64,000 nucleotides of DNA from Cricetomys ansorgei (taxonomy: Eukaryota > Chordata > Mammalia > Rodentia > Nesomyidae), in contig JAMJFZ010001133.1 of assembly GCA_026225945.1 (NCBI GenBank), forward strand, positions 14,968,001 through 15,032,000. The letters are read 5' to 3'. Each line of letters begins with the position of its first letter. Position 1 is the first letter of the stretch. The notes beneath the pieces are model-generated. The model saw nothing but the letters and a program-made list of their open reading frames with translations. It ran no database searches and was not told where the DNA came from. Made by a program: the position numbers and the translations under genes. Positions 22,641-35,287 of the stretch are shown one piece after another.

Positions 22641-25600
22641 GAAAAGGATTCTTCTAGCTTTTAAGTTATCTGAGATTTGACATGTATCATATCATTTTGT
22701 CAAACCAGTACCATTATAAAAGACCCCATGTACCTAGAGCACCCTGTGCATGTGTGAATGAGAATTTTGTGACCTAAACTTGTCTTTTGAGATTTAAGAT
22801 AATTCAATCAACTGTTGGAATCTAAAACAGAAACAAAGGGTGGGGGAGAAGTGTAGACAGGGTGAACAAAGGTATCAAAGCATCCCTAAATAACATAGCA
22901 AATTGATGACTTTATAGAACAATCAATAATAATGGATCAAACATGATGGAAATAATTAAATCACCCACCATAGAGGAAAAACTACAACAGTTTTCCAAGA
23001 AGATTAAAATATAAACTTATCTAGACAGTTACTAGAAATTATTTCATTTTTCAGTTGCATGGAAGATACATAGAACATTTCCAAATTGCATCAAATAATC
23101 TTTTAGGCATGATCTACCAACAACGAGGCGATCTCTACCCTGGGAAATGGAGGAAAGGAGTTTAGCTCACAGGCTGATCTATCTGGAGCATGCAGTAGCT
23201 TGGGGGAAAGATGATTTGTTCAAACAGACAAAGGCCTCAGGAAACCAACTCTAAAATACAATTACTCAGCAGTTCTGCACTGTGGGAGGTCACGCTGGCA
23301 TTCCCAGGGGACATGTGTCACTGTGTAACCACACTGCAAGCTACTTGTTGTCCACAAGCATCTTCAGCTGGGCCTAGGGCCTTGCCCTGCACACCGGTGT
23401 TAGTGTGTAAGGAATGTAGAGGAAAATGCTTTTAAAGATGATTTTACCTCTTGGGATGGAGCCACGTCTCCCAGTCCTAAAGACCAGGGACTGTGCAGCT
23501 AGGATGGCTCCTTTCTGCCCTATTGTTGTAAATAGTCTCATTTCCTTTCCAGATACTAAACTACCTCATGTTCATGCACTTTCTGACAATGACAGGAGGA
23601 ACAGTAAATAACCAAGATTAGTATAAAGAGGACTTTGAAATACTCAAATGGATTTTCCTTATTCCGTGGCTATAAATGTGTAGGAGGAGGAGTGTATCCC
23701 GGGTTTGAATTCCATCTGGGCAGACAGCACGCCATCACCGTAACACAGTAAGACAGCTGAGTTGCCCATAGGCTCCATCAGCCACGGTTTGCCCACGCTG
23801 ACTGAGCTTGTGTTTCCAACACTGGGGAGAAGAGATGAGCTGCTGAAGGCTGATCCAGCTCCCCTGAGGAAGGAGCCCCAATCTACACCTCCACATCAGC
23901 AGCCACTCCAGTGTCCTCTAAAGGATATTATTTTATTTTAACAGGTTCAATTAAGGGAGGAAGACAGAGATTCTCCGCGTGTTTCGTGGGCTTTTCAAGG
24001 AAAGGTTAAAGTTAGGGTGCGGTTTTAACTGTGGAGTAAAAGGTACTATTAATTCTGTCTGCCGGGAAAAATCAATAACTAATGTTTTAGCCTCTCTTTT
24101 TTCCCTCTTTCCCTCTTGCTTCTGCTTGAGAAGTAAATCCCATGTATATGCTTTCCTATGATTTATGGGCTAGCTTGAGACATTAGGAAAAGAAGTCAAT
24201 CCGGTCTGATCCAAGAAGCAATCGGAGTCCAGGCCTCCAGCAAGGACATCACTTTGTTATCTTCAGATCCCATTTTCTTATATTACCTACAATTACACAG
24301 AAACCTGTCATTATGGGGAAGTAAGATTTCAGAATTCAGGATGCTTACAGGATTCTAATGGGACATCAGCTTCTCCAACAGAGCATATTGGATTTTGCCT
24401 ATAAACGAGTACTCACTGTCTCTAGACCATTTCCAATGGGAAATAACAAGAAGGAACAAAGAAGTCTGGACTTCAGGCGTACTTCCTATCCAAGTTTATG
24501 TCTTAATTTGGGACATGGTGAGAAACAGCATGCACTCCTGCCTACCCACTATCTCTTGCCAGCACCGTGACCCTGTGCTACATTAAAGCTGCTTCTTAAA
24601 CCATGTTAACATTACACCAATTCATTTACCTCCTCCTGCTAAGATTATTAAAAGTGGTAATAAAAATTATTCTTATCTCACTTAAGAGGACTGGTCATGT
24701 TGCTATTATATGCAGAAATCTACAACTCAGCCTCCTGAGTGGAGGTCCACTGCATATCAATGGATATGACGGGCAGTCAGACCAGATGAAGCCAGCTGAA
24801 TGGACCAGACCCTCTATTTGGTTCTTGAATGCCAGCTGTCTTTTGAAATAGAATACTATATAAGGTGTGCTATTCCGTTATTGCTGCATATTAATCTGTT
24901 TCTGCATCAAGAGTATCATAAGGTAGAAGCTAAAATTAAGGACATGGGAATGGCCTTCGTCTTTACATTTCTTCAGGCCAAATTCTGGTAAACGAAGAAC
25001 CCCTCCCACAGTCTAACTTGCTTCTAACAAATGGGAGATAACAACTTATCTTGTGTAAGGATGGAATGTGCATTCTCATGATTCCATTTTCAAGATTGTT
25101 ACTTCTACCTTGTAGCAAACTCTTTCTTGCTGGTTTTGTAAGACGAGTCCCCAATAGACTAGAAACGGGCAGTTTCTGGCTGTCAGTTAGCATGTCCCAA
25201 GGTTCCCGGGATATACTGGGAATCAGGAAGGTAGTACTTCTAGCCAACAGCCACAAGAGGAAGCTGGGAAGCGGCTCTTTCCTTAGGCGAGCTTTCAAAT
25301 GAGGTTTGAGTCTGTCCAATTTCTTGACTGCAGCCTTGTGTGAGAAATCTAAGGACACATCAAGCTCATTCTCAACCCATAGTCACTTTGAAATAATGAA
25401 TGAGAGTTACGCATTATTTAAATTGCTAGTTGGGAGAATAATTGTCTATTCTGTAATAAATAACTAATATACCCCCTTACCTATATTTTATAATTTAGTC
25501 CCTGGCTACTCATGCTCCGTCTCCTAGCCCTGCTTTGTTTCTATGTCCTATACATATGTGCGTATGCTTGTGAACAACATAGGTACTTAATGTTTAATCA

Positions 25601-25925
25601 TTTTCATAGACCATGACTCATGATTATGAGTTGGCTTATGTTCATGACCTAACAGTATTCTCAGTACATGTTTGCTGGGTTAGTAAAGTGACTACTGAAT
25701 TTTCTAATGAGTGCAGCATATGCATGTAATGCGGTGCTGGTGAAAACACGGGAACATGCAGATTTTAGGGTGCTAGAGCACACAAATCACTAGCCGGTGA
25801 GCAAGGATTTTTATCCAGTCTGTCTGAACTGTCTCCATTACCACAAAGTTTCAAACCAAGGGGCGATCTCATGTTTCAGACTAATCCTCAGGGTCTTAAA
25901 TTTTTCTTAAAACTAAAAAGAGACT
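22641..25925. other. Long repeat-poor stretch
   Basis: About 3.3 kb with no recognised SINE or L1. The 131-codon minus frame at 24963-25358 shows no known motif, and another frame overlaps it on the opposite strand, so I treat it as chance. AT-rich parts lie near 24600-24680 and 25380-25500. Confidence 0.45.
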
Positions 25926-26160
25926 AGGGCTGGGGAGATGGCTTGGCAGTTAAGATCCCTGACTGCTCTTCCAGAGGAGTTCAATTCCCAGCTCCCACGT
26001 GGTTCTCCACCACCTGTAACTCCAGTTCCAGGGGAGCTGACACCTTCTTCCAGCCTTCGAGGGCCCTGCACACATGTGGCACACACACATGCAAGCAGCA
26101 AAACACTAATGCGCATTTACATGAGTAAAATTAAAATTAAGAAAAATAAACTAATTTTTT
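25926..26160 (+). repeat. B2/B3 SINE
   Basis: Starts agggctggggagatggcttg, then gactgctcttccagaggagt, ctccagttccaggggagctg, cacacatgtggcacac and an A-rich tail. Complete and relatively well preserved. Confidence 0.94.
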
Positions 26161-26705
26161 AGGAGGGGATCTGAAAATATGTTTATTCTCAACCCTTTGG
26201 GTGAGCACTGTTTCACATAATCCTGAAACACAGGTGAGAAATTATGTATGTTTCCAGGTCAGTTCCAATTTTGTTGAAATGTGCTTTTGGACTGTTTGCC
26301 CACAGACTGCAAGCACCAGCATCCGACATGACAGCCATGATCTGATGTAGCCTGTGTATCAGCTTCCACCACTGTGGGAAGTAAAATCCTAGCGGCAAAG
26401 TCTTTAACAGCAATGATACAATAGCTCTGTTTGCATCAAAATAAACTCATGGGATATTCATGTATAATCAGTAAAACTTGATGGGAAACCACATAGAATG
26501 TCCACAGAATATCTTCTCACTAAAATAGCTCAGTACTAAGTAGCGTTAGTATCTCTTCGGTATCTGCCTCTTGGCCTCATTTCCTGAGCTTACCACCCTC
26601 CACAGTTGCTCCATATCCTATTTGCTCCCAGCCCAAAAGCTAGATGACCCATGTCAGCTTCTTCTGCACATCAGAAGCATGGAGAAACCCAAAAGAAGTA
26701 GAGGT
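26161..26705. other. Unassigned stretch
   Basis: Nothing recognised. Confidence 0.4.
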
Positions 26706-26902
26706 GATGGAGCTGGAGAGATAACTCTGTGGTGAAGAGTTATTTCGTGTAGATGACCGGTCTCTATTCCCAACACCCATATGGCTCATATCTATAGTTC
26801 CTGTTCCAGGGGCTCCGACGCCCTCTTCTGACCTCTGCAGGTACTGCACCCATGCGGTGCACAGACATACATGCAGGTAAAGCACTCATAGCTGTAAAAC
26901 AT
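26706..26902 (+). repeat. B2/B3 SINE
   Basis: gagctggagagataactctg, ttcctgttccaggggctccg, cgccctcttctgacctctgc and tgcacagacatacatgcagg are in B2/B3 order. Confidence 0.92.
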
Positions 26903-27588
26903 CCTAAAATGTTTTTTAAAGATGAGGCTTTTATGGCTAGATGGCCATCACGGAGCTCTCTGGGCTTATACACACCTGACATGTCACCCATATCCCTGTG
27001 AGTACTGAACTCTCCAAGTCTCACAGCAGGCTTCCCGTGACAGAAAGATCCTATGCGGGGAATCTTTCCCCGGAAGTCTTCCACCACTACCCCATGGGAA
27101 ACATTTTTACTTCAGGTTCAACTCTAAATCTGCATTGCATCAAGTGGACTCTGGATACTCCCTCGGACTTTGATCAAAAGGGCTGTGAGGAACACCAAAC
27201 GGTAGCCTTTCACAAGAGCAAGGTTCTGTTTTAAATGTCACCATCCAGGATGCTCTTTACTCCCAGCTTTTAAATCACGATGCTGCATTTAGGGCAGTCG
27301 ACCCATGCCTTGCAGATAAAAGCCACTGAGCAATGTAAACTCAATCATGCAGACAACACGGTCCTGTTTGAACAGTTCGATTAATATTTACTCGAAATGT
27401 AAAATTACTATTTGGGGCAGAATCTTTATGAATTGTTTAGGAAATATCTTCCACAGAACCGTTTATATATTTTGTCATTATACCCCTGTTTCCTCCAAGG
27501 CCGACGTTTTCTCAAACTGTTTTCTTTGTTAGTTTCTTTCTCCCCCAGAGAGATCATAATGACTATCCATGCAACACCTACTCCGTGT
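26903..27588. other. Unassigned stretch
   Basis: No repeat or exon recognised. Confidence 0.4.
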
Positions 27589-27589
27589 A

Positions 27590-27735
27590 AAAAAGCCTTA
27601 CCACATTATTCTGCTAACCCTCCCATCAGCCTGGTGAAGTAGGTATTATTACCTGCAGCTAACTCAAGGTCACAGTGCTGGGAGGAGCTATGTGGAACAG
27701 GCTCTCAAACCCTACTCATTCTGATTCAAAGACCT
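27590..27735 (-). repeat. MIR SINE
   Basis: ctggtgaagtaggtattatt, then aactcaaggtcacagtgctg and a cccattctgattc-like end follow the reverse complement of MIR. Confidence 0.65.
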
Positions 27736-27949
27736 GTCATTTCAGCCTCCCCTTTGAGTTCCAGAGTTCTGATTATTTACTTTATGCTGCAGAAGACTGA
27801 GATTTTCACAGACATCTTAGTATTTTTAAAATCTATCTCTAGATAGCCTGTGGCGGGCTCCCCAAGTTCGTAAAGTCTTTCATATGGGTTAAGAACTTTT
27901 TTTTTTTTACATCTCTTTATTTTAAATTGATACATATGTTTTTTTTTTA

Positions 27950-28140
27950 AAGCTGGAGAGACTGCTCAGTGGATAAGGGTCCTCTTGCAGAGGACTGGGC
28001 TTTGGTTCTCAGAACATACATGGTTGTTGTTCACGATCACTGCTAGCTCCGGTTCTAGGGACTCTGACAACTTCTGGCTTCTGCAGACACTGTGCACATG
28101 GTAAACTTACATACATATGTAAGATGTATGTTCATACACG
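27950..28140 (+). repeat. B2/B3 SINE
   Basis: agctggagagactgctcagt, gataagggtcctcttgcaga and ctccggttctagggactctg are in SINE order. The 3' part is diverged. Confidence 0.88.
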
Positions 28141-28156
28141 TTTTTTTAAAGTTTCT

Positions 28157-28326
28157 TTTTTTGTTTGTTTGCTTTTTGAGTCAGGGTTTCTCTGTTGTAA
28201 CTCTGGCTGTCCTGGAACTCACTCTGTAGACCAGGCTGGCCTAGAACTCACAGAGTTTTGCCTGCCTGCCTCTGCCTCTGCCTCCCGAGCGCTGGGATTA
28301 AAGGCGTGCACCACCACCACCCAGCA
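28157..28326 (-). repeat. B1 SINE
   Basis: A T-rich tail, then tcagggtttctctgttgtaa, accaggctggcctagaactc and gctgggattaaaggcgtgca up to cccagc: a full B1 in reverse. The gttgtaactctggctgtcc variant is shared with the B1 copies at 56247 (same orientation) and 30537 (opposite orientation). Confidence 0.96.
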
Positions 28327-28794
28327 TTGTTTTTTTGGTGTTGTTTTTTGGTGTTGCTGCTGCTGCTGTTGTTTTTAGTTTTTTCTGCTTTTTTGTTTGT
28401 TTAAATTTCAAAAATTAATTTTGGTCCCAAATTACTTTCTTGTTTACCATGTGTATAGAGTCTGGATTGCATAAGTTTCTTTTGGTCAAAAACAGAGAAG
28501 GGCTGAACCTTAAACACTCAATTTCCATCTTCAATTACCATCTAACACTTTACAGAATCTCTTCTGTAAGTGAAATTGAGATTACTGATTACTTACGTCA
28601 TAACTATTTTCCCAACTTCTAATTTCTCCTGTAATGAGCCAGAGCAATCCAAATCTGTGGCCTGGACCGTATCAGATTGTACTTCATGTTTTCCCAAATG
28701 TGCAATGAACCATCAAGTTTTTAAGTAGTTAGAAAAGCCTTTTACACTCTGCACCTGAATCTCTGAACAAATAAGCTATGTTGATGATTATATT
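28327..28794. other. Unassigned stretch
   Basis: A T-rich start with gttgctgctgctgctg, then unique-looking sequence. Confidence 0.4.
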
Positions 28795-28925
28795 GCTTGT
28801 TCATTTATCCACTCAACAAATATCTCTTTTAGACACTCTATTCATTACTAGGGGCATAAAAGAAAAAATGAAATAGACATGTCTCTTGATGTCCTTGATT
28901 AAGTAATCCAACTAGGACAAAAATA
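28795..28925 (-). repeat. L2/MIR-type ancient 3' end
   Basis: atttatccactcaacaaata followed by a weak cactctattcattactaggg match the reverse of the L2 3' terminus. Confidence 0.5.
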
Positions 28926-28965
28926 AATGAAAAAATTTAATGAAAATTATGTAATATGGTAGGTG

Positions 28966-29170
28966 ACTGGAGAGATGGCTCCGGGGTTAAAAGCACTAGC
29001 TACTCTTCAGAGAGCTTGGATTCAAGTTCCAGACCCACATGGGGACTCACAACTGCCTGTGACTCCAGTTTCAGGATAACAGAGCCCCTCTGGTCTCCAT
29101 AGGTACTGCATGCATGTGGTGAACATATACACACTCAGGCACATACCCATATACATAATTTTTAAGCAAA
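28966..29170 (+). repeat. B2/B3 SINE
   Basis: gactggagagatggctccgg, acccacatggggactcacaa, ctccagtttcaggataacag and catgcatgtggtgaacatat are in SINE order. Confidence 0.92.
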
Positions 29171-29879
29171 CAAATATTCAAAATAATATAGCATGCCACT
29201 TTATGTTTCCTGATAAATTGATTATTTTCTGAAGCAGCAGCTGTTAGACTCTCCATCCTCTGACCATAGCTGTGCTCAGGGGCAGTGAGCAGCTATTAGA
29301 GGAGTTACTGGCACAGCAAATGCAAAGTCCAGGGTGTGATCCCAGGTACTACAGAAACAAACCAAGAGCAAAAGTGTCCAGACCTCACTGGTCACTGCTC
29401 TGCAGCAAAGTGCTTTTCATTTAAGAAGTGATTGGTCTTTGTTTTGTTTTGCTTTGCTTTTTTACAGAGGAAGGAGACAGGCAGCTTTTCTGCCGTATTT
29501 CCTGTTTCTTTTCAGGTAAAGAGGACAAGACAAGGAGGCAGAATGGAATTAGAAGAAGGAAAGCGAATTTGCTTTCATCAGAGACTCTGGGGCTGCTCTC
29601 TGTGAGCATAAAAATGGTTCCCTGGGAGCCATCCACAGCTGGCAAATCTACCATGAGGGCTCTTGAAAGTAAATTCAAACACACACGGAAGAGGACAGAA
29701 GGAGCATCCTGGCAGACACTATCCCCACAGGACTGCAGTAGCAATGACCTTGGAGAGCAGCCTGGTCACTGAAAACACTGGTTGGTATTGGAGAAAATTC
29801 CAGTAATGGCTCAGGTTCCATCACCCTCCAGCTTGGAGACTCTTGGCCAGTTTTATGGCCATTCTTATTAATTTTGATT
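29171..29879. other. Unassigned stretch
   Basis: The 114-codon plus frame (29428-29772) and a 107-codon minus frame (29421-29744) overlap on opposite strands with no recognisable domain. Nothing else seen. Confidence 0.4.
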
Positions 29880-30092
29880 AGTTTTAAATGTTTTGTGTAT
29901 GGGTATTATGCCTGCATTCATGACTGTGCACCATGTGTGTGCCTGCTGTGCATGGAGATCAAAGAAGGGCAGAGATCCCCTGGAACTGGAGTTCCATGAG
30001 GTTCTGAGCCACCATGGGGGTGCTGCAAATTGAACCTGGTTACTCTGAAGAGCAGCCAGTGCTCTTATCTGCTGAGCCATCTGTCCAGCTCT
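29880..30092 (-). repeat. B2/B3 SINE
   Basis: ccctggaactggagttccat, gctgagccatctgtccagct and tgtgcaccatgtgtgtgcct are the reverse complement of the B2/B3 body. Confidence 0.93.
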
Positions 30093-30129
30093 TGCTTATA
30101 CATTCTTAACTCTGCTTTTTCATGTACAG

Positions 30130-30236
30130 AGGATAAGCACAAAATTAAGATTAATTTAAATAATGGTTGACACATTTTGCTCACAATATCTGGCACAAAG
30201 AAAGTACTTTATAGATATCAACTATCAAAAAAGAAA
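30130..30236 (+). repeat. MIR 3' part, degraded
   Basis: atatctggcacaaagaaagt followed by actttatagatatcaacta resembles the MIR sense 3' end. Confidence 0.45.
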
Positions 30237-30536
30237 TGAAATGGAGAAAAGATCAATCAAGTCTCTATGAGTGACATTATGGGATGGGGAGGCTTGAAGA
30301 ACCAGGAAATGTTCAGGCGAAAAGAAATCTGAAGTCCCCTGTCAGTGCCTTAGCAAGAAGCCATAAAGTTACTACTATAACAAATGACCAATACTTATTT
30401 TTGATGTTAACTCTAAAACTAATATCAATACTGATTGATTTTTTTCATGTATACCTTGATTGAACTTGCGGATACTTGAATCATTTGAGAATTTTATGAA
30501 AAGTTAATTTCGCATGATTAAAATAATGGATATTAG

Positions 30537-30678
30537 CCAGGCCATGGTGGTACATGTCTTTTATCCCAGTACTCGAGAGGCAGAGGCAGGCGGATCTCTG
30601 TGAGTTCGAGGCCAGCCTGATCTACAGAATAAGTTCCAGGACAGTCAGAGTTGCAACAGAGAAACCCTGTCTCAAACA
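30537..30678 (+). repeat. B1 SINE
   Basis: gccaggccatggtggtacat, tcgagaggcagaggcaggcg, gagttcgaggccagcctgat and agagaaaccctgtctcaa are in B1 order. The A-rich tail becomes (CAA)n(TAA)n at 30676-30706. Confidence 0.95.
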
Positions 30679-30706
30679 ACAACAACAACAACAATAATAA
30701 TAATAC
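30676..30706. repeat. (CAA)n(TAA)n tail of B1
   Basis: caacaacaa units pass into taataataa units. Confidence 0.9.
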
Positions 30707-30719
30707 AATGATGACGATA

Positions 30720-30862
30720 GGTATTCAACTGCCTGTAATTCAAGTTCCAGGGGATCTAATGCCCTCTTCTGGCCTCCCTGGGTACTACATACAGATGATG
30801 TATATACTCGTGGACACAAGCATACACATAAAATAATAAAGTAAGTAAATAAAAATTTTAAA
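30720..30862 (+). repeat. B2/B3 SINE, 3' part
   Basis: Starts within the element at caactgcctgtaattcaagt, then ggggatctaatgccctcttc and an A-rich tail. No 5' half is seen upstream of the neighbouring B1, so the copy is 5'-truncated. Confidence 0.88.
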
Positions 30863-31249
30863 TGCAGGTGTTATAATTTTATGATTGGTATAATAAAATC
30901 AAATATTTAGGTGCATTCATATTAATCCAGTATATAGTTCTGATGAAATCCTTTGTCTCTTCTTGGCTATTGAGATGCTCTAAAACATGGTTTTCCCTTG
31001 ATTGACACTTTCTTCTTTGGTCAAATCCTGGAAGACTATCAATCTCATCTCATGTAGAGAATTTATGTTTTCATTCATAATGAGAGTTACGGCTCTGAAG
31101 AGTCTCTGCTTCTCAAAGCTCTTGAATAGGACAGGAAGCCATCTTCACTTGCAGCATCCCACCAGATTTATGAAAACCCAACAAGATGTAAGGAAATTGG
31201 AAATTTTCCTACATAACCCATCTTTGCCTCCAGATTGACTGTAATCCTT

Positions 31250-31618
31250 AATAGTTTAGGTTTGGATCTAAACTGTCTCCCAAATACTAAAATTAAGACG
31301 AGTCCCCACATGATGGTGGCATTGGGAGATGATGGAGCTTTGAGGAGGTGGGGCTTAATGGAAGAGGTTTAGATTATTGACTTGGCCATCGAGGAGGACA
31401 CTGGAAACCTGGCTTCCTTCTTTTTTTTCCTTTCTAGCTAATGTAAGGTGATCAGTTTGCCCAACCATGCACTCCCAACCATCATGTGTTGCCCCACCAT
31501 AGACCCTAAAACAACATAGCCAACTGACCTTGGGTCAAAATCTTTAGCCACAATATCCTTTCTTTCTTTCGAGTAGTTTGTCTCAGGTATTTTGTCACAG
31601 GGAGAGAAAGCTAATATG
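31250..31618 (+). mobile_element. MaLR-type LTR
   Basis: tttggatctaaactgtctcc, gatggagctttgaggaggtg, gggcttaatggaagaggttt and the 3' end aggtattttgtcacagggag with gaaagctaatatga are in MaLR order. Confidence 0.75.
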
Positions 31619-33189
31619 AATTCTCTATGTTCATAACTTCCAGCTTCTATCTATAAGAACAAATATCAAATACGAATATTATTAATAACCACATTCAATA
31701 TTTTGGTAATAGTTGCCCACCAAGAGAAACTCTTAAGTTTTTGTTCTGGATTCAGGAAAAAATAATGCCAAGGGCAAATGGAATAACTGAATCAGTGCAG
31801 AGAAGTAGTTTTATGCATTTCCCTTGGCAGTGAACAGCTGTCTGTTCACCCCAGATAGACAACAACTACAGAACACCTAAGTTATTTCATCCAAGTTTCA
31901 CTTGTTGAACCAATGAAGTTGCTGGTGATGCAGACAGGAGCATGAGTGAGGGGCCACCTATAGGAGCCTGGGTGACTCAAAGATAACTGAATCCACGAAA
32001 AGCCCATGCATAAACAGCTGCATCCCTAAAGCTCTCTGCACTACTTGCAGGCAGCCTCTACTGAAGAGTCTCCTCTCCCCATCAGTGCTTACTGCCTTTA
32101 TAAACTTGTGGAGTGACCTTTTGAATCTTCTGTCTGAACTTTCTGAGCCTTTAAGCTTCCTGAATCTTAGTGAGCCTCCTTCTGCTTCCAAGAGATGTTC
32201 CAATATAGAGGAGATCCCTAAACAACAGGAGTGACTCTATGATGATTGATCAGGGACAAGAACAGGCTAGACCACCATCTCATACCGAGCCTCCTTTGGA
32301 AATGCCCCTTAGCCAAGCAGAAGGAAAGGAACTGAAACCCAACATGGATGCAGCGGTCTTCTTTGTCCCTTTTTCGTATATTTCTAGAGAATTTCACTAG
32401 AATGACTTTCAGACTCTTCACAGGGATCCCTTTTAGGCATTTCTAAAACACAGAGAGGTTTAAGATTATTTTATAGACTTATTTTGTGGCTTATCCAACA
32501 TGGTACCATGTGACTGAGTGTTGTGTCAAATTTGGTAGAGATTTAACTGAGCTCATGAAACAAACTGAACCACACAGAGAGCATCAAGAGAATTAAGAGA
32601 AAAAAATATGTGACAACACAAAAACAAATCTTTTCTGGATTTGGAATTTTCTCTACCATGTCTATGGCTTCAAAGTTTTGATAATTCTTCACAGCTGTGA
32701 TTTGAGGTGGGGCTTACTTTCCAAGGACAAGTCTTTTCTGTGGCATTGCTTTAATCTTCAATGGAACAAAATCATCCAGCTTGGAGGCATGTAAACTTCA
32801 CCGCATTGCCGATCAAGAGAAATCCCCTGATGCTCATGTTCCTCAGGAGGCACACTTGCATTTCCACAGGTGCAGATGTGGAGTTAAACAGGAAGACTGA
32901 CACACAGTCTGTCTCCATCATCTTTTAAATAACATTTAGGATAAAAACAAAGTAGAAAAGACAAAGCACACAGGAATAGAGCTGGGGCTCCTAAGAAAAA
33001 GTCTGTGATTTGGCCCCAGAATGTGATCCACTCCCAACTTCAATTACACACTGTGGCTAAAGTTGGGGAAACTAACAAGCAGTGAACCGATGTTGTCCAC
33101 AGGCTGGTGAAGTGTTCTGAAAGTGGAGGAAGTAAATGCTTCTTTAGGGGGAAGAGCGGGAACTGAAAACTAAGCATAGATTGAAAAAG
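31619..33189. other. Unassigned stretch
   Basis: No repeat recognised. 32100-32180 has loosely repeated tctgaa/cctt motifs. No exon seen. Confidence 0.45.
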
Positions 33190-33494
33190 CTTCTACTTTT
33201 TTGTGTGTGTATCTGTGTGTACACGTTTGTGGTGAGTACAAGTCTGTGTGTGTGAAATCTCAGGGGTCATTTCTCAGGAGCCATTCAATTTATATTTTGA
33301 GCCATTGTCTCTCATTGTAGGTCTTTTACCAAGCAACCAGACTGGCTGGCGAGTGAGCCAGTCTCCACCTCTCAGTGCCGGGATGACACGCATTTACCGC
33401 CACACCCAGATTTTTACATGGATTCTGGAGATTGAACTTGGTTCTTGTGCTTACGAGACAAGCACGTCACAAACTGAACTGTATCCCCAACACC
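33190..33494 (-). repeat. B4 SINE
   Basis: A TG-rich tail (33200-33250), cagactggctggcgagtgag, ccgccacacccagatttttac-type B1 junction and tggagattgaacttggttct are the reverse complement of a full B4. Confidence 0.8.
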
Positions 33495-34478
33495 TACAGT
33501 TTCAAAAGGAACACTGGCCTCCTCTGGTTCTTTCCTAACACGTCAGAAGCCTGTACAACTAAATTTGAAAGGATCTAGATCTGTTCACAATCGTACAGTT
33601 GGGGGCTGAGGTGAAGCTTTGTGTTAAAAACGGAACTTTCCTGATCTTTTATGTACTAAGTTGGGACTCATCCAGTAGCCTGTGTTACTCAGTCGCAATG
33701 GCACCAACATCTGAGTTTTTATGTTCTCAGAGAAATAAACAGAGAAAACTGATCTGTCCATAGGAAGACACCTACAGAGATATACAAAATAGCTGGGTGA
33801 CAGCAAGCCACCCTAAATTGAAACTCAGCATCTAGCAAGTCAAATTCACAAATATGCTGCATTTTATGTCTCTCTGATCAGCGGGCAAGTAACTCATCTT
33901 AATACAAACAAAAAAAAAAACTCAAAATTGATTTAAAGAAAAAGGAGAATTTCAAGATAAAAGTAGAACAGAAAAACACTTGTTTTTTTTTTTTTTTTTA
34001 CTTTTACAAATATATTTTTACTGAGAAGAAATTGCATTCAGGATAAAGATGCTTTTAAAAAAGCTTTACCAAAAAAAAAAAAAAAAGAAGAAGACATGTT
34101 TTTAGAGAATAAAACACAGCAACAAATAACTCCACAGAAGAGTTGAAAGCTACTATTCTATGAACATCTCAGAAAGAAAAGAGCTCACAAAGATGCAAGA
34201 TGGGGGGTTGGGGGGATGCATCTGTGGGTCAGCACTTTCAAGGCTCCCCAGAAAGAGAGAGGGTAAAAATGCAGGAGGAGACTGAGTGGATACATGTTTC
34301 ACTTCTCAGAACTCCGTCCTATAATAGAAAGAGGTAATAATGGAACAAAAATGTTCATCTTCCTAAAGGGCATGGCATCACGAAGTTTCAAACTATTATA
34401 GACATTTTTTAATGTGAAAAGAAGAGAAGAGAAATAATTAACTATTTAAAGAATACTAAATAAACATGGTATTATGAG
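33495..34478. other. Unassigned stretch with T/A homopolymers
   Basis: A run of about 18 T (33981-33999) faces a run of about 16 A (34070-34086), 70 bp apart, so the transcript could pair. No other repeat recognised. Confidence 0.5.
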
Positions 34479-34479
34479 G

Positions 34480-34608
34480 GCCAGAAAAATGACTCAGTGG
34501 CAAAAGTGCTTGCTGTCAAACCTCATGACCTGGGTTCTTTCCCTGCGACCAAGGTAGTAGAAGGAAAGAATCTACCATTGCAACTTGATCTCTGGACTCC
34601 CAGGAGAG
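34480..34608 (+). repeat. B2-superfamily SINE, 5' part
   Basis: gagggccagaaaaatgactc, aaaagtgcttgctgtcaaac and ctcatgacctgggttctttc match the same SINE type as 6603. Confidence 0.7.
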
Positions 34609-35094
34609 TGTAGCCCATGGCTACGGTGTGAGTCTAGCAGGAAAGACAGGGAGACACTGTCATAGATGCAAACCTTCCAGACTCAGCAGAGGGAACTGTC
34701 TATCATGGCAAACACCATCCTGGATAGCAGAACCTCGATCGCCTGATCTCAAGTGTTTTTATTGATACAGAAGCTCCTCAGGTATTACAAAAATTCTGCC
34801 CTCGCATCCAAAGGCCTCTTTGCATGATCAAGGAAACCTGTAGTTTAGTCTCATCCCACAATCCCTTAGCAGCCACGCTATGTCACCTTTATGGTGGGGG
34901 ACTTCAAGGCTCAAAGGGAGTGTTCCCTCTTTGCTGCCTGAGACGGTGGGAGAGGGACTACAAGAATATGCTTAGCTGGCTTCTTCATTATGAATTTTCT
35001 GTCAGAATTATGCCCCAAATCAAACTATTTGCAACTTTTGTGGCTTCAAACGACAAAAACTGCTCACATTTTAAAGACTTTTTTTTTTTAAATT
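34609..35094. other. Unassigned stretch
   Basis: A 213-codon plus frame (34824-35465) starts here but runs through the reverse B2 at 35095-35287. It shows no domain, so I do not call it a gene. Confidence 0.45.
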
Positions 35095-35287
35095 TCTGTC
35101 GTCTATATATGTGTGTGTGTGTGCACATGTGTGTGCATTACCTTCAGAGGCCAGAAGGAGGCATCAGCTTCCCTGGTCCTGGAGTTACAGGCTGTTGTGA
35201 GCAGCATGTGGATGGTGGGAACCAAATCTGGGCCCTCTACAAGAGCAGCCAGTGTTCTTTGCTACTGAGCCAGCCCTCCAGCCCTTC
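35095..35287 (-). repeat. B2/B3 SINE
   Basis: A tgtgtgtgtg tail, aggccagaaggaggcatcag, tcctggagttacaggctgtt and tactgagccagccctccagc are the reversed B2/B3. Confidence 0.93.

Noticed and set aside
24963..25358. 131-codon minus frame in repeat-poor DNA
   Set aside because: No known domain and an opposite-strand frame overlaps it; nothing favours either being coding.
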